DNA of 64,000 nucleotides, from positions 558,001 to 622,000 of the forward strand of contig JARBJD010000004.1 in assembly GCA_033064195.1 (NCBI GenBank), given 5' to 3'. How positions within the stretch are numbered: position 1 is the stretch's first letter; every line of letters starts with the position of its first letter. Origin of the DNA: Blattamonas nauphoetae (taxonomy: Eukaryota; Preaxostyla; Oxymonadida). The notes under the pieces are model-generated. The model worked only from the letters and a program-made list of their open reading frames with translations. It had not been told where the DNA came from and made no database searches. Of this stretch, positions 1-10,744 are shown piece after piece. Position numbers and translations under genes: made by a program.

Positions 1-3000
1 ACACTTCCAGACCAAGATTGCAGTCCATCAGAAGCGAGCCAGTCAGTGTCAGAGTGTATTGTTGGCTCGCTTTGCTGAAAGAGGCAGGAGATTCAGTCGA
101 TGTCAGAGTTGGGACGAAGAAGACAGCGGATGGCTCGATCACAGGCGAAGAGAAGACACACTCTGAATCCAGTGAGATCCACGCTGACGGCAGATCCTTC
201 GATCCATCTCCACCATTCAGCGAGTCCACCACAACCTCCCCTCCTTCACACCGAATGTTCTTCCGAGCCGATGGAAACTCAGAGCTCCCAACAATGTTGT
301 TGGAGAAAATCGACGAGTGAATCGTGGTGGTTGTGTTGGACAGGAAGAGAGCACCTTGAGAGAGATGAGTGAACCGACTCTGATCGACAGAGACAGTGGA
401 GTCAGAGATGCTGATCAGACCTGTTGTCCATTCACAAAGACTCTCTTGTTCATCATTGTTGGAAGCTTGTTTAGGTCCTTCGAAAGAACACAATTGGAGA
501 TTCAGTGTGGTGATGTTCCTGCATTGGATGAAGATCTCATCAGAAGTGTTGGAGACTTGGAGTTGGATCAGATTTGCAGAATCCAAGTGAGAGAGGCGGA
601 TCGGAGTCGACGAGAAGGAGATGGTGGCGATGATCAGTGAGTTCACAGAGACTGTCCCTTTCTCACAATCCATCAGTGTTCCGACGTTGTGTGACGACGA
701 GAGTGTGATCGTGTGAAGTGTCAGAATCGAATCCACACTTTTGAACAGCGGTGTGGTCTGATCAGCCAACACTGACATCTTCACCATCCAAAGGTTCATG
801 TGCCCAAACAACACAACCAGTGCAGCTGAGCACCTTCCACCCTCCTTCAACACAACTGTCACACTTTCAAACTGAACGGTGTCGCCTGTCTCTTCACGCA
901 GGCATCCCGACGATGACAGCACAATCGACGACATCACAGGCAATCCTTTCACTGTCACTCCTCCCATCTCAACTGAATTCACAACTGACACTTCCCTCAT
1001 CACATGCAGTGTGGTTGTCAGCACTGACGATGCTCGAGTCAGAGAATGTTCGAGTGTTCGACACCAAACTGAGTTGTGCCCACATTTCGCCAAGTCAAGT
1101 CCATCACTCGCTACTCCAATCGCTCCACTCCCAGCAATCAGATAGAACAGGAGAGAGGCATTCAGCGAAGTGGCATGGTCAACACTCCACAGCCACTCAA
1201 ACAACACTCCAGTCTCGAACGATCCAGTGAAGCGAGAATCGTCATACGCAATCCATTCATCGAGATGGTTTCCTTCAATCCAAACAAATGCTCCATTTGA
1301 GTTCGACGACGAAGAATTGGAATACTTCAGATTGCGGAGAGAGAAGGCGGGAATCTTCATTTCATCGCTGATCGTGGTGAATGAGACGAAGAATCCATTC
1401 GCAACTCCATTCTGAGTTGTCACATCACTCAATTCTACATGATCAATCTCCAGTTCCATCCCTTCCACCATCTCGACCTCCAAAACACTCCCATTTCCAT
1501 CTGAACGTGCGATCTGATGGAACTTGGTCGAAGTGAGCGAGAGAGAGCCAGCGGCGAAGTCGATGAGAGCGATTGGGAGAGTGAAAGACGAGAACGAGCA
1601 ATCATTGACGACAAGGACGCTGCTGGCAGATGAGAGGGAGATGAATGAAGAAGGTCGAGACGGACCAATGAAGGAGAGATCGAGTAGAGTGAGAGAGTTT
1701 TGGACGATGGTGAGGGAAGCAGATGATGTCGTTGTGATCGTCTGTTTCGACGTGGAAGAGGTCAGGATCGTATCAGCAGTGATGGTCAATCCTTCCTTCA
1801 GTGTCATTGCAGAGTCAACGACGAACTTGTCGTTTGCGTTTGGATGGGAAAGTGTCTTGTTGAACGACGAGCAAGGAAGCGATTCTCGTCCACAAAGAGC
1901 GTGGTCTTCTCCATCTGCGTGAATGTGAGTGGATTCCTCAGTCGATGTGTGTGGATACCAGTAGAACAGAAGCGATCCTTCAGACGACGTCAACGTGTCA
2001 ACTCCAAACCATTTCTTCTTTTCCAAGCTCGAATACGGTGATGTCTGTGCAGCTGGTTTGAGAGAGGCGAGAGATGAGGAGAGGAATTTCACAAGATCAG
2101 CTGAAGTGATTGAGATCCAGTCACCTTCGTTCTCAGTGCTCGAACACGAGACGAACAAACATTCGGTCACTTCCAGTCCACCTCCAACATCCCCACAAAT
2201 CACTGACCCTTTCACGCTTGACGAGAATCCAGTGAACGAACATCCAGATAGCGACAGCGAACCAACTCCACTCAGAACGAACAACGAATCATCGAACGAT
2301 TCTGATGTATTCACAAACGCCAACGACGACACAGTCAATGATCCTCCACAAATCCAGAAATAATTCCCTGATTCCACTGATATCGTCTCAACTTCGCTCG
2401 TTGAGGTGATCGTGACAGTTTTGGCTGTTGTGGTGATGGTCGCATGAAGAGATACACCTCCTCGCACAAGAAGTCTTCCATCCGTCTCGCCTGCTTTCTT
2501 CACAAATGAATATCCACCTGACAGTGACGAACAGGGGAGGAACCGGTGCCCACAAAGCGAGTGAGTGATCGACGACGATTCATCAACTGTCAGGTCCCCT
2601 CCATCGTAGCTGAACACCACAAACAGCAGCGACCCAATCCCAGACACAACACCACTCGACTCCTCTCCAAACTCCAATCTGTTCATTTCTGATGAGCTGA
2701 AGAACGATGCGTCGTTCGCTGGTTTCAGAGGCAGAACTGATCCAAAGATGGTTTTCACTGTTGATCTTTGGGTTGGTAGAGAAACAACATAAATGTTCTG
2801 TCCCAGTTTCCCAGCTCCACACAGATTCGCGTAATCAGTCTCAGCTTCCCCGAATGACAGTGATGACAGAACCAAATTGGACGGAGTTGTCAGATCGCAG
2901 AGATCAACAGCAATCACTCCTCCATTTCCAGCTGACTTGCACTTCTCAAAGGAACATTCGGAAATCTCAAGTTTCGTTGCTGATCCGAGCACAGCAGAAA

Positions 3001-6000
3001 GAACCGATCCATCGCTCATAGTGTTTGAGAACGACAAGAACGAACAGCTGGTCAGGATGAGTGATCCAAACGAGGAGAGCGAGAGGAATGGAGAAGTTCG
3101 AGACGAACTAGTCAAGGAGAGATCGAGGAGAGTGAGTGACTTTAGGCCAATGGTGACAGAAGCAGCTGATGTCGTTGTGATCGTCTGTTTCGACGTGGAA
3201 GAGGTCAGGATCGTATCAGCAGTGATGGTCAATCCTTCCTTCAGTGTCATTGCAGAGTCAACGACGAACTTGTCGTTTGCGTTTGGATGGGAAAGTGTCT
3301 TGTTGAACGACGAGCAAGGAAGCGATTCTCGTCCACAAAGAGCGTGGTCTTCTCCATCTGCGTGAATGTGAGTGGATTCCTCAGTCGATGTGTGTGGATA
3401 CCAGTAGAACAGAAGCGATCCTTCAGACGACGTCAACGTGTCAACTCCAAACCATTTCTTCTTTTCCAAGCTCGAATACGGTGATGTCTGCGCTGCTGGT
3501 TTGAGAGAGGCGAGAGATGAGGAGATGAATGCGACAAGATCAGCTGAAATGACTGAGATCCCGTCTCCTTCGTTCTCAGTGCTCGTACATGAGACGAAAG
3601 TGATTGGTGCATCCATCGAGAATGACCCACCATTCATTGTCACTGCCAACGCACCTCCTCTCCCACTCGACGAACACGATGAGAAGGTCGTGTCGTCGAA
3701 GGTGAGCGAGTTCCCGGAATTCAGAGAGGAGGAGAAGATCGATCCATCCCCAACTTTCAAAAAAGAGGAGAACGAGCATCCACTCACAACAATCCATCCA
3801 CTTCCAGTGATCTCCAGAAGAGAAGATGATCGCTCAACGGATTGCCCGTCGAACGAGATGGATGTGAGTGTGAGCGTGAATGCTGAGACAGCAAGTCTGC
3901 CTGCTGATCCAGTTGTGATCGATGCTGTGGTTTCTGTTGGGCAGATTTCGATCGCATTCGTCGAAAACGAGAGAGGTGTTGTGAGTGTGGTCGAAGTTGC
4001 CACAATCAGTTTGTGCGAACCTGCTCCTGACAGATGAGACGCTCCCACCTCCAGTGACTTACATTCCCATTCCAATCGTCCACATCCATCCTCATCTCGT
4101 CCCTCCGAACTCGAATGTATTGTCACATGTCTGAAGGGAAGGAGATAGTACAGAAGAGTCATCGAGCGATATTTCGACCCTTCCAGTTCTGACTCGTCTG
4201 TCCCCCACAACAAGTTGTCGTCGGTTGGTGTGGTGAGCGAGGACACTATCGACAACCAGTTCTCCCTTTCGAGGAGGGTGAGGAAGGAAGATCCTTCCAC
4301 AAACACCCACTGCCCTTTCTGCCCAGATCCACATGTGCACGAGGCGAATGTCGACTTGACTACGAAGGAGGACGAAGGAACACCTACGGCACACGAAACT
4401 GACATCGCTCCTCCATTCCCACCCGATGAGCAAGAAGTGAAAATACAGTCTTCCACAGTCAGTGTTGAATCTGGTGTGAGTGTCGCAAGAATAACTCCTC
4501 CATTTCCAGTCGAGCTCAGAGAGTCGAAGCGGCACGACGAGAGTGATGTGTGTTGAGCGGCTGATCCATCCATCACAACGAACGACCCACCAGATCCACT
4601 CGTCTGAGCAAAATTCGAGAAGTTCGATGAAGACACGACGAGCGACGACTCGCCAGTCATTCGGATGAAGCTGAAGGAGTCAACATGAAGTGATGACAGG
4701 GCGATGTTTCTGATGATGTGGGATGCCGTGGAGAGAGAAATGAAGTCTGATGTCAGAGCAGTCGAATTCAGAGTGATCTTGATCGAATCAAGAATCACTT
4801 TTGAGTGACCTGAGAATCCTCCAAAACTGACTGGCTTTGCTGACAAGTCAAATGAATGCGAAGAGATCACCAAACTGGCAGGACGACCGAATTGGACGAA
4901 TGGTGAGGGGCTGGAGGCAGTGGCGGAATACGTCTGAGTGGCACTTCCAGCGTAGACGATGTTTGAAGTGTCAGATGACGTGATAGTGTCGTTTGAGCGA
5001 GACGACGATGGAAAATACAGTTGGTTGTTCGTACACGTCATATGAAATTCCAACTTTAAGGAGGTGTAATGGAAAAATAGAATGTCATTCTTGATAGTGC
5101 CATTGCAGCTTGCATAGATGAAGTTTCCTCCTTCGAACGTGTTCCCGTACATCAATAACGATTTTGGAGCCTGCAGATAAACCTCCAACGTCGCATGGTT
5201 GAGTTCTGGTTTGAGGTGAGTATTGTCTCTGAAAAGATTGTTGCTGATTTCACCTGTCATGACTTCCACCAGACAGCATGTCCTCACTTTCGCCAAATTG
5301 TCTTCGAAGCGGTTTCCTGTGGTGATGATCGTCGAAGTTGAAGTATCTGTGTCAAAAGCAGGCTCGTAAGTAGCTGTGCCGCTTGTGGAATTATTGCGGC
5401 AAAATGAAAACGGATATTCGTACTGACGGGAGGCACATGCACCCCCATAAAGAGCGTTACAAGACTCGAATTTGGTGTCGGTGATCGATGCTATCGTGTG
5501 AGAGATATACATCCCACCACCTGAAAATCGAGCTTCAAGAGTATAACAGGAGAGGAAGGAGGATGATGCGACGGTGAAGATTTGACCAATGCTCTCCGAA
5601 CAGATTGCGCCTCCACCAACAGTCGTTGTGAAACAGTTCTTGAAGTGGCATTTGTCGAAAAGGACTTCGTTTGGAGTTGGAACGATTCTTGCTGTCTGTT
5701 CTCCGGTGTAGGTTATCGGGGCGTTCGAGCGGTCGGTGTGGGTGAAGGTGTTGTTCGAGAACACAAATGATCCAGCCATGTTGATCGATCGGGTGATCGT
5801 TCCGTCGTGAACACAACACACACCGTCCGTTTCACATCCAATCATGCGATTTGTTTGGTGTGTTTTAGGAGGTGGCAGTTCTTGGCTGGTGGCTGACATA
5901 GAAATGTTGGTGAACGAGCTCCACACAATTTGAGTCGAGAAAGTGGACGAAGAGGCAACCAGAGGTTCAGACGATCCCAAAATCAAGTCGGTCATTGACG

Positions 6001-6583
6001 TCGAGGACAGCGTCACGGAGCCACTGTTCTCTTCGTTCCGAACAAGACTAACAATCGTTGAATGCGATGTCCGGTGCTTGAATGTGATGGAAGAGAGAAT
6101 AATGTGCGAGTTGAGGGAGATCACAAGCGATTCTGGTGAATCCTTCCAAACTGTCACGCTGTCCAGAGTGATCTCAGAATTCTTCGCATATATCGCCTCT
6201 TTCGTTGGTACAATTGCTGTGCACTCAATCTGCAGGGTTGTGTTGCTCACTTGGAACATTTCTTCTCCAATTCTGTCAGATCGCGAAACCAACTGGCTGT
6301 TCTTTGTTCCCACAATCTGAAGTGGGGAGAGTACGCAAATTGATGAACATGAGTAGGAGCGCTCGCTTAAATGCACGTATCCTCCATTCTGGTTGCTTTT
6401 GTTGGGAATCAAAAGTTCTTCGATGGTCAATTCGACCCCATCTTTAGTTCGTTTTACAAAACTGTGGCGGTTTGAATAACTTTGTTTGGAGGGATCAATT
6501 TTGTCGGCCGAGAGGAGATTTGTGGCAGTTGTGAGGAAGAGAGTCAGAAATGTGAATGTTCTCATTCTACAGTCTCTCATCAT
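1..6583 (-). CDS. Giant secreted beta-helix repeat protein, C-terminus off the left edge
   Basis: The minus-strand frame stays open from an upstream ATG at 6736 to the window edge; I read it codon by codon over 1-1750 and translated the rest. The ATGs at 6583, 6580 and 6565 each precede a hydrophobic signal-peptide-like run (FTFLTLFLTTATNLLSA), so I prefer a start there over 6736. About 2,190 residues are visible. The sequence is rich in Ser/Thr, with recurring FxxC and GGNGGA-type pairs such as FTSCSS then GGNGGAMSV, like the beta-helix repeats of polymorphic outer-membrane proteins. Module starts carry CGxxxxPCSS (CGRESLPCSS, CGHRFLPCSS). I infer an extracellular or surface right-handed parallel beta-helix protein of the type expanded in oxymonads. 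No membrane segment or catalytic domain is seen, but the C-terminus is missing. Family call is fairly sure; function unknown. Confidence 0.8.
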   Translation of the reverse strand, partial: MMRDCRMRTFTFLTLFLTTATNLLSADKIDPSKQSYSNRHSFVKRTKDGVELTIEELLIPNKSNQNGGYVHLSERSYSCSSICVLSPLQIVGTKNSQLVSRSDRIGEEMFQVSNTTLQIECTAIVPTKEAIYAKNSEITLDSVTVWKDSPESLVISLNSHIILSSITFKHRTSHSTIVSLVRNEENSGSVTLSSTSMTDLILGSSEPLVASSSTFSTQIVWSSFTNISMSATSQELPPPKTHQTNRMIGCETDGVCCVHDGTITRSINMAGSFVFSNNTFTHTDRSNAPITYTGEQTARIVPTPNEVLFDKCHFKNCFTTTVGGGAICSESIGQIFTVASSSFLSCYTLEARFSGGGMYISHTIASITDTKFESCNALYGGACASRQYEYPFSFCRNNSTSGTATYEPAFDTDTSTSTIITTGNRFEDNLAKVRTCCLVEVMTGEISNNLFRDNTHLKPELNHATLEVYLQAPKSLLMYGNTFEGGNFIYASCNGTIKNDILFFHYTSLKLEFHMTCTNNQLYFPSSSRSNDTITSSDTSNIVYAGSATQTYSATASSPSPFVQFGRPASLVISSHSFDLSAKPVSFGGFSGHSKVILDSIKITLNSTALTSDFISLSTASHIIRNIALSSLHVDSFSFIRMTGESSLVVSSSNFSNFAQTSGSGGSFVVMDGSAAQHTSLSSCRFDSLSSTGNGGVILATLTPDSTLTVEDCIFTSCSSGGNGGAMSVSCAVGVPSSSFVVKSTFASCTCGSGQKGQWVFVEGSSFLTLLERENWLSIVSSLTTPTDDNLLWGTDESELEGSKYRSMTLLYYLLPFRHVTIHSSSEGRDEDGCGRLEWECKSLEVGASHLSGAGSHKLIVATSTTLTTPLSFSTNAIEICPTETTASITTGSAGRLAVSAFTLTLTSISFDGQSVERSSSLLEITGSGWIVVSGCSFSSFLKVGDGSIFSSSLNSGNSLTFDDTTFSSCSSSGRGGALAVTMNGGSFSMDAPITFVSCTSTENEGDGISVISADLVAFISSSLASLKPAAQTSPYSSLEKKKWFGVDTLTSSEGSLLFYWYPHTSTEESTHIHADGEDHALCGRESLPCSSFNKTLSHPNANDKFVVDSAMTLKEGLTITADTILTSSTSKQTITTTSAASVTIGLKSLTLLDLSLTSSSRTSPFLSLSSFGSLILTSCSFLSFSNTMSDGSVLSAVLGSATKLEISECSFEKCKSAGNGGVIAVDLCDLTTPSNLVLSSLSFGEAETDYANLCGAGKLGQNIYVVSLPTQRSTVKTIFGSVLPLKPANDASFFSSSEMNRLEFGEESSGVVSGIGSLLFVVFSYDGGDLTVDESSSITHSLCGHRFLPCSSLSGGYSFVKKAGETDGRLLVRGGVSLHATITTTAKTVTITSTSEVETISVESGNYFWICGGSLTVSSLAFVNTSESFDDSLFVLSGVGSLSLSGCSFTGFSSSVKGSVICGDVGGGLEVTECLFVSCSSTENEGDWISITSADLVKFLSSSLASLKPAAQTSPYSSLEKKKWFGVDTLTSSEGSLLFYWYPHTSTEESTHIHADGEDHALCGRESLPCSSFNKTLSHPNANDKFVVDSAMTLKEGLTITADTILTSSTSKQTITTTSSASLTIVQNSLTLLDLSFIGPSRPSSFISLSSASSVLVVNDCSFSSFTLPIALIDFAAGSLSLTSTKFHQIARSDGNGSVLEVEMVEGMELEIDHVELSDVTTQNGVANGFFVSFTTISDEMKIPAFSLRNLKYSNSSSSNSNGAFVWIEGNHLDEWIAYDDSRFTGSFETGVLFEWLWSVDHATSLNASLLFYLIAGSGAIGVASDGLDLAKCGHNSVWCRTLEHSLTRASSVLTTTLHVMREVSVVNSVEMGGVTVKGLPVMSSIVLSSSGCLREETGDTVQFESVTVVLKEGGRCSAALVVLFGHMNLWMVKMSVLADQTTPLFKSVDSILTLHTITLSSSHNVGTLMDCEKGTVSVNSLIIATISFSSTPIRLSHLDSANLIQLQVSNTSDEIFIQCRNITTLNLQLCSFEGPKQASNNDEQESLCEWTTGLISISDSTVSVDQSRFTHLSQGALFLSNTTTTIHSSIFSNNIVGSSEFPSARKNIRCEGGEVVVDSLNGGDGSKDLPSAWISLDSECVFSSPVIEPSAVFFVPTLTSTESPASFSKASQQYTLTLTGSLLMDCNLGLEV
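1724..2084 (-). repeat. Internal direct repeat, copy nearer the C-terminus of the beta-helix gene
   Basis: This stretch is almost identical to 3167-3527, at an offset of 1,443 bases, which is exactly 481 codons. It encodes the module with CGRESLPCSS and the motif LEKKKWFGVD. Identity is far above that between other modules of the same protein, pointing to recent duplication or gene conversion. Confidence 0.85.
3167..3527 (-). repeat. Internal direct repeat, copy nearer the N-terminus of the beta-helix gene
   Basis: Partner of 1724-2084 in the same reading frame. Differences are few and start to accumulate at the edges, for example GTGCAGCTGG against GCGCTGCTGG near 2047 and 3490. Confidence 0.85.
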
Positions 6584-6739
6584 TTTCCTGCGCTCCCATA
6601 CTCTTCTCCAAACTGCCTCATCGACATTCCGTTGTTCAGGTGTTGCTGTTCCAAAGAGACACACTATGATCATTGAGGTTCGAGTGACTGTTCTGGATGA
6701 CCTTCCAATCAGAGCTACGAAGATATCCTCGGTCATTCC

Positions 6740-7454
6740 GGTTCAACGAGAGATGAATCAGATATCATGAACCCCGTGAGATTGTCCATCAGAACTGGAA
6801 AGTGCTTGTAGTCACTGGGCGACTGTCCAACTTTTATTGCCAATTACCAGGATATAAGTCCCTCAATCCCGAATATCTGAGGTTTTGTTCGAGTTTTGCT
6901 GTCAAGCTACTACAAGTTCCGTTGCTTGAAGTCTCATGGGCAAGTATTTTGAGAGTAACTCACAAATCAATTCAAACCCATTGACGCAGTTTTTGATCCC
7001 CACCCCCCAGTTTTCTCGACCACGACTGAACTCAGAACCCGAGTTGAGCGCATTGTGATTCTCTGGACATCAAAACACCCGAGCCTGACTCTGAGCAGTC
7101 CTTTCAAATAGTCTACTCACCGATGTGACGTGAATTCGGCTTGTATCAGAATCAGCAATACAAACTGAGTTTCTGCGATCAATTTCGTCAACTATCAAAA
7201 CAATCTGCTGAAATCAACAAACTGACATGTCGACGAGAAGCTCCAGATGAAGAGAAAACCAAAGATCTTCAATCAAACTCAAGAAAAGCACATTCGCACT
7301 TCATCAAACGAAATCAAGAGCCCTTTCAATGATTCATCCATCCTCTATGATGTCTTCCGTCCTTCTTCTGTTCGCTCTGCAATCTCTTGGAGAGAACGAA
7401 GAAAGTCTCGACCAGAAGTCAACGCCAATCGCTGCAGTTCGGATCCTTCTCGAT
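6740..7454. other. Intergenic stretch between ABC gene and beta-helix gene
   Basis: No convincing coding region. Only short frames with poor composition occur. It should hold the promoter of the beta-helix gene on the minus strand and the 3' end of the ABC gene. I saw no recognisable element. Confidence 0.4.
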
Positions 7455-10400
7455 TCAGGAGATCCTGTCAATGAGAGAACGAACAGAGATGATGACAAGA
7501 AGAGAGGAGTGGGAATGACGAGAAAAGAGACAAACCCGAGTTCGACCGACTTCAACCACTCTCCCCTCGTCCATCACAACTGTCACGTCTGTGTCAGTCA
7601 CAGTCGACAGCCGATGAGCAACCACAATCACTGTCGCCTCCCTCCACGCCGACGCCATCACGCCCTGAACCATCGCATCTGTCCACTCGTCCACACTCGA
7701 TGATGGCTCATCGAGCACGACAATCCGCGCCGACTGCAGAAGTGCCCGCGCGATCCCCAACAGCTGCCTCTGCCCCGCCGACAGCAGCCGCGTCGTGTCA
7801 GTCAGTTCTGTCAGCAGACCCAGAGGCAGGCTTCGCACATCGCTTCCCATCCCAACCTCCTCCAGCGCTCCCAAAATCGCGTCGTCGCTGTGCTGTCCGT
7901 ACGGATCGATGCAGTCGCGGATCGTCCCGTTCGCCAGACGCACTTCCTGCTGCACCACTCCGATGTTCCCTCGCAGTGTGCGTGTGTTGATGTCCGCAAT
8001 CCGCTTCCCTCCCACTCGCACCACACCCTTCTCCACAATCGTCATGTTCAGCAGCGTCAGAAGCAGCGTCGACTTCCCACACCCCGTCCGCCCAACCACT
8101 CCCACGCGACTCCCTCCCTCCACCCGAAGCGACACGCCCTTCAGCACAACATCGCCGTTTGGGAGATACTTCGCCGACACGTCCTCAAACTCAATCGACC
8201 CCTCCTTCGCCCACTCCACGCTCTTCGCCTCGTCCTCCCTCTCGCCCGACAGGTGCCCGTTCTCCGATGGCAGTCCGAACACCTTTTGGATCGCAGCCAC
8301 GTCGACGAGCGAGCGTTTGATGGAAGTGTATGCGTGTTTGACAGACGAGCACACGTTCAGAAGTCTCATCGACGACGAATACAGAAACTGGAGAGGCACG
8401 CCCTTTCCCGTCTCCCTCTTCACTTTCGCCCCGAAATACCAAACCACAATCATCAGCACCCAATCTGTGGCGTCGTCAACCATCGTGGCCACTGGGTCCT
8501 TCCACCACGCGTAGAAGTCGCGACTCTCGCTCCGATCCTGCGCTTCGGCCACCATCCGCACAAACATCTCGTCTCGTCCCATCTGGCGGATCGCGGGGGC
8601 AGCGGAGAGGATGTTGTCGAGAATGTAATAATCAGATTTGGAGTCATTCTGGGCGTCCTTCCGCTTTTTCTCCTTCAGCGCCTCTTCTTTCTGCTTCTGG
8701 CGACTGGATCGGATGATTGTGCTGACAAGCGAGTGGAGGACGAGGATGACGAAGAGGCGAGTGAACTGCGGGGCGTTGACGAAGAACGTGACAGTCCGGA
8801 CGAGGATCGGCTGGAGTTGCATGATGAACGAGAAGAGCGGGTTTCGGTGTGGATTCGTCAGCACCTCCACTCTCCTCGAGAGCAGAAACTGCAGCTCGTG
8901 CTGTGTTTGGAAGACGTGGAGTGGGGTGTCGAGGAGGACAGTGACAAGGTCGGAGATTGTTTGGTGTTGGTTCCGGTTGGTCAGTCGGTGCGAGATTTCG
9001 GAGTCGGCTGTGTCGGCCAGCGCTTTCAGAACGGAAACGATGAAGTACGACACGATTGTGTGGAGAGTGATCACGCGAGTGGGCTGTGCGGTTGATTCTG
9101 TTTCCGCTCCGTCCACACTTCCTTCAGTCTTGTCCACAGGAAATGGAAGAGAGGGCGAACCAGAGGGAGAGGATGAAGTGGTTGGGACAGCGTGGCCTTC
9201 CTCCAAAAGAGTGTCTTGTTTGACGTCCAAAAGATGGGAGACAAAGCTCAGAACATACGACACAACAAACAGCCCGATCGAGAAGTGTTTGAGGAGGAAC
9301 TTGATTGTCTTCAAGTTGAGCCTCGCCTTTTCTTCTTCTTCAGTCTCGTTTCGAGTGATCTCGTTGTCTTTATCATCTGCACCATTTTCTTCTTCTTCCT
9401 CGTTTTCGTCTTTTGGGCCTTTCTCGTCTGCTGCTTCATTCGCATCCAGATCGCCTTCTCCTCCCCCCTTCCCCTCTTCTCGCACCATCTCCACTCTCTC
9501 CAGTCTCCCCTCCACAATCTCCACCACCCTCCCAAACCGACTTGCCAGCAGAAGGTTGTGAGTGGCAAGCAGAACTGTCTCATCCTTCAAAATCCCTCCA
9601 AACACGTTCTCTTCGATCTCCCGCGCCACTCGCACATCGCACGCCGATGTTGGGTCGTCCAGAAGCACCACTCGCCGCATGCCGTTGTGTCCGTCTGCTC
9701 GCTTGGGGTTCGATTCTGAATCAGAGTCTGAGTGTGTGTTGGAGTCGGCTTCACGCTGCATCAGAATCGAGTAGCACACACGTGCCAGACACATCCGCTG
9801 CTTCTGCCCTCCGCTCAACTTCCGCCCGTGCTCACCAACGAACGTGTTCAGTCCGTCGGGCATCGCCTTCACATCCGTGTCGAGACAGCACGCACGCACC
9901 ACTCGCTCCAGCCTCGTCTCGTCCAACTCTGATCCAAACAGAATGTTACTTCGCAATGACGTGTCCAGCACAACTGGATCCTGTGGCATGAACACGGCCT
10001 GGCCGCCCACAAACCCTCGTCCTCCCCACAAATCATTCTGCCCCGCCAGCGTCGACAGATGCAGTGACTTCCCACACCCCACTGTCCCAACCAACGCGCA
10101 ATGTTCACCGTGCTTCAATGTCAGTGTGAACGACACTGGTGACAGGAACGGCGAACGGAGAGTGTTGGGCATCGTGGCAGATGGCGATGGAGTGCGGTGT
10201 GAGAGTCCACGAGGTCCAACGAGTGTTGGCGCGGGAGCAGGAGGGGGTGACTGACGACGAGGAACGGCAGGCCCAGCGAGAGGAGTGGGAGAGCGTGTGT
10301 GGGTTGGAGCGGCAGAGGGTGCTGGGAGAGGAGGTGTGAGCGGTTGGTGAAGTTGAGTGGAAGCTGGCGTGGGAGAACGGGACGAAAATCGACCTTGGAA

Positions 10401-10682
10401 AGAGGGTGTGGATGAGCGGATATCCACACGGCCGAGAAGTGGAACAAAGTCGAGCGAGGAAAGTTGGAGTTGGGATGGATCGACCGAACTGTTATCTGAA
10501 AGCCACGTGTTGTCGTCGACGTACTTCTTCACAAACGTCTTCAGACCATTCCACAGCACGAAGAGGAGTCGTTTTGGGAGAGATGCCAGGGTATCAGCCG
10601 CTGGTTTTGATGGTTTGTGGTCAGAATGGTTGGATGTGTCGGACTCACTATCATCCAATCCATCATCTTCCGAGTGGGACAA
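7455..10682 (-). CDS. ABCC-type ABC transporter lacking the first membrane domain
   Basis: About 1,075 residues. Order: acidic/Ser start; KRLLFVLWNGLKTF, resembling the cytosolic entry of ABCC proteins; a Pro/Ser-rich linker; nucleotide-binding domain 1 (Walker A GTVGCGKS, signature LSGGQKQR, Walker B VVLLDDPTSACD with Asp in place of Glu, usual for ABCC domain 1); a charged linker; a second membrane domain with about four to six segments; nucleotide-binding domain 2 (Walker A GRTGCGKST, signature LSAGQRQ, Walker B IVVLDEP with catalytic Glu, H-loop AHR). Both ATP sites look well conserved. The first six-helix membrane domain expected before domain 1 is absent. The frame begins at TTG and the first in-frame ATG comes only about 170 codons in, so the real start is probably in an upstream exon or lost. 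Substrate unknown. Compare the separate membrane-domain ORF at 14135-15245. Confidence 0.85.
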   Translation of the reverse strand: MSHSEDDGLDDSESDTSNHSDHKPSKPAADTLASLPKRLLFVLWNGLKTFVKKYVDDNTWLSDNSSVDPSQLQLSSLDFVPLLGRVDIRSSTPSFQGRFSSRSPTPASTQLHQPLTPPLPAPSAAPTHTRSPTPLAGPAVPRRQSPPPAPAPTLVGPRGLSHRTPSPSATMPNTLRSPFLSPVSFTLTLKHGEHCALVGTVGCGKSLHLSTLAGQNDLWGGRGFVGGQAVFMPQDPVVLDTSLRSNILFGSELDETRLERVVRACCLDTDVKAMPDGLNTFVGEHGRKLSGGQKQRMCLARVCYSILMQREADSNTHSDSDSESNPKRADGHNGMRRVVLLDDPTSACDVRVAREIEENVFGGILKDETVLLATHNLLLASRFGRVVEIVEGRLERVEMVREEGKGGGEGDLDANEAADEKGPKDENEEEEENGADDKDNEITRNETEEEEKARLNLKTIKFLLKHFSIGLFVVSYVLSFVSHLLDVKQDTLLEEGHAVPTTSSSPSGSPSLPFPVDKTEGSVDGAETESTAQPTRVITLHTIVSYFIVSVLKALADTADSEISHRLTNRNQHQTISDLVTVLLDTPLHVFQTQHELQFLLSRRVEVLTNPHRNPLFSFIMQLQPILVRTVTFFVNAPQFTRLFVILVLHSLVSTIIRSSRQKQKEEALKEKKRKDAQNDSKSDYYILDNILSAAPAIRQMGRDEMFVRMVAEAQDRSESRDFYAWWKDPVATMVDDATDWVLMIVVWYFGAKVKRETGKGVPLQFLYSSSMRLLNVCSSVKHAYTSIKRSLVDVAAIQKVFGLPSENGHLSGEREDEAKSVEWAKEGSIEFEDVSAKYLPNGDVVLKGVSLRVEGGSRVGVVGRTGCGKSTLLLTLLNMTIVEKGVVRVGGKRIADINTRTLRGNIGVVQQEVRLANGTIRDCIDPYGQHSDDAILGALEEVGMGSDVRSLPLGLLTELTDTTRLLSAGQRQLLGIARALLQSARIVVLDEPSSSVDEWTDAMVQGVMASAWREATVIVVAHRLSTVTDTDVTVVMDEGRVVEVGRTRVCLFSRHSHSSLLVIISVRSLIDRIS

Positions 10683-10688
10683 TTCTCC

Positions 10689-10743
10689 TTCATCATCAGA
10701 CCTTTGAGACTGATCTCATCGATCTCAGCTTTTTTGATCTCAG
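10689..10743. repeat. Cluster of GATCTCA words beside the ABC gene start
   Basis: Three GATCTCA words lie within 32 bases (10714-10743) next to CAGACCTTTGA. A similar set, with the same CAGACCTTTGA in inverted orientation, lies at 14074-14152. The two sets bracket the interval that separates the two ABC pieces. Confidence 0.5.
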
Positions 10744-10744
10744 A

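Noticed and set aside
7890-9719. Long plus-strand frames opposite the ABC gene (401 and 307 codons)
   Set aside because: They overlap a clearly conserved ABC transporter on the minus strand and have shadow composition.
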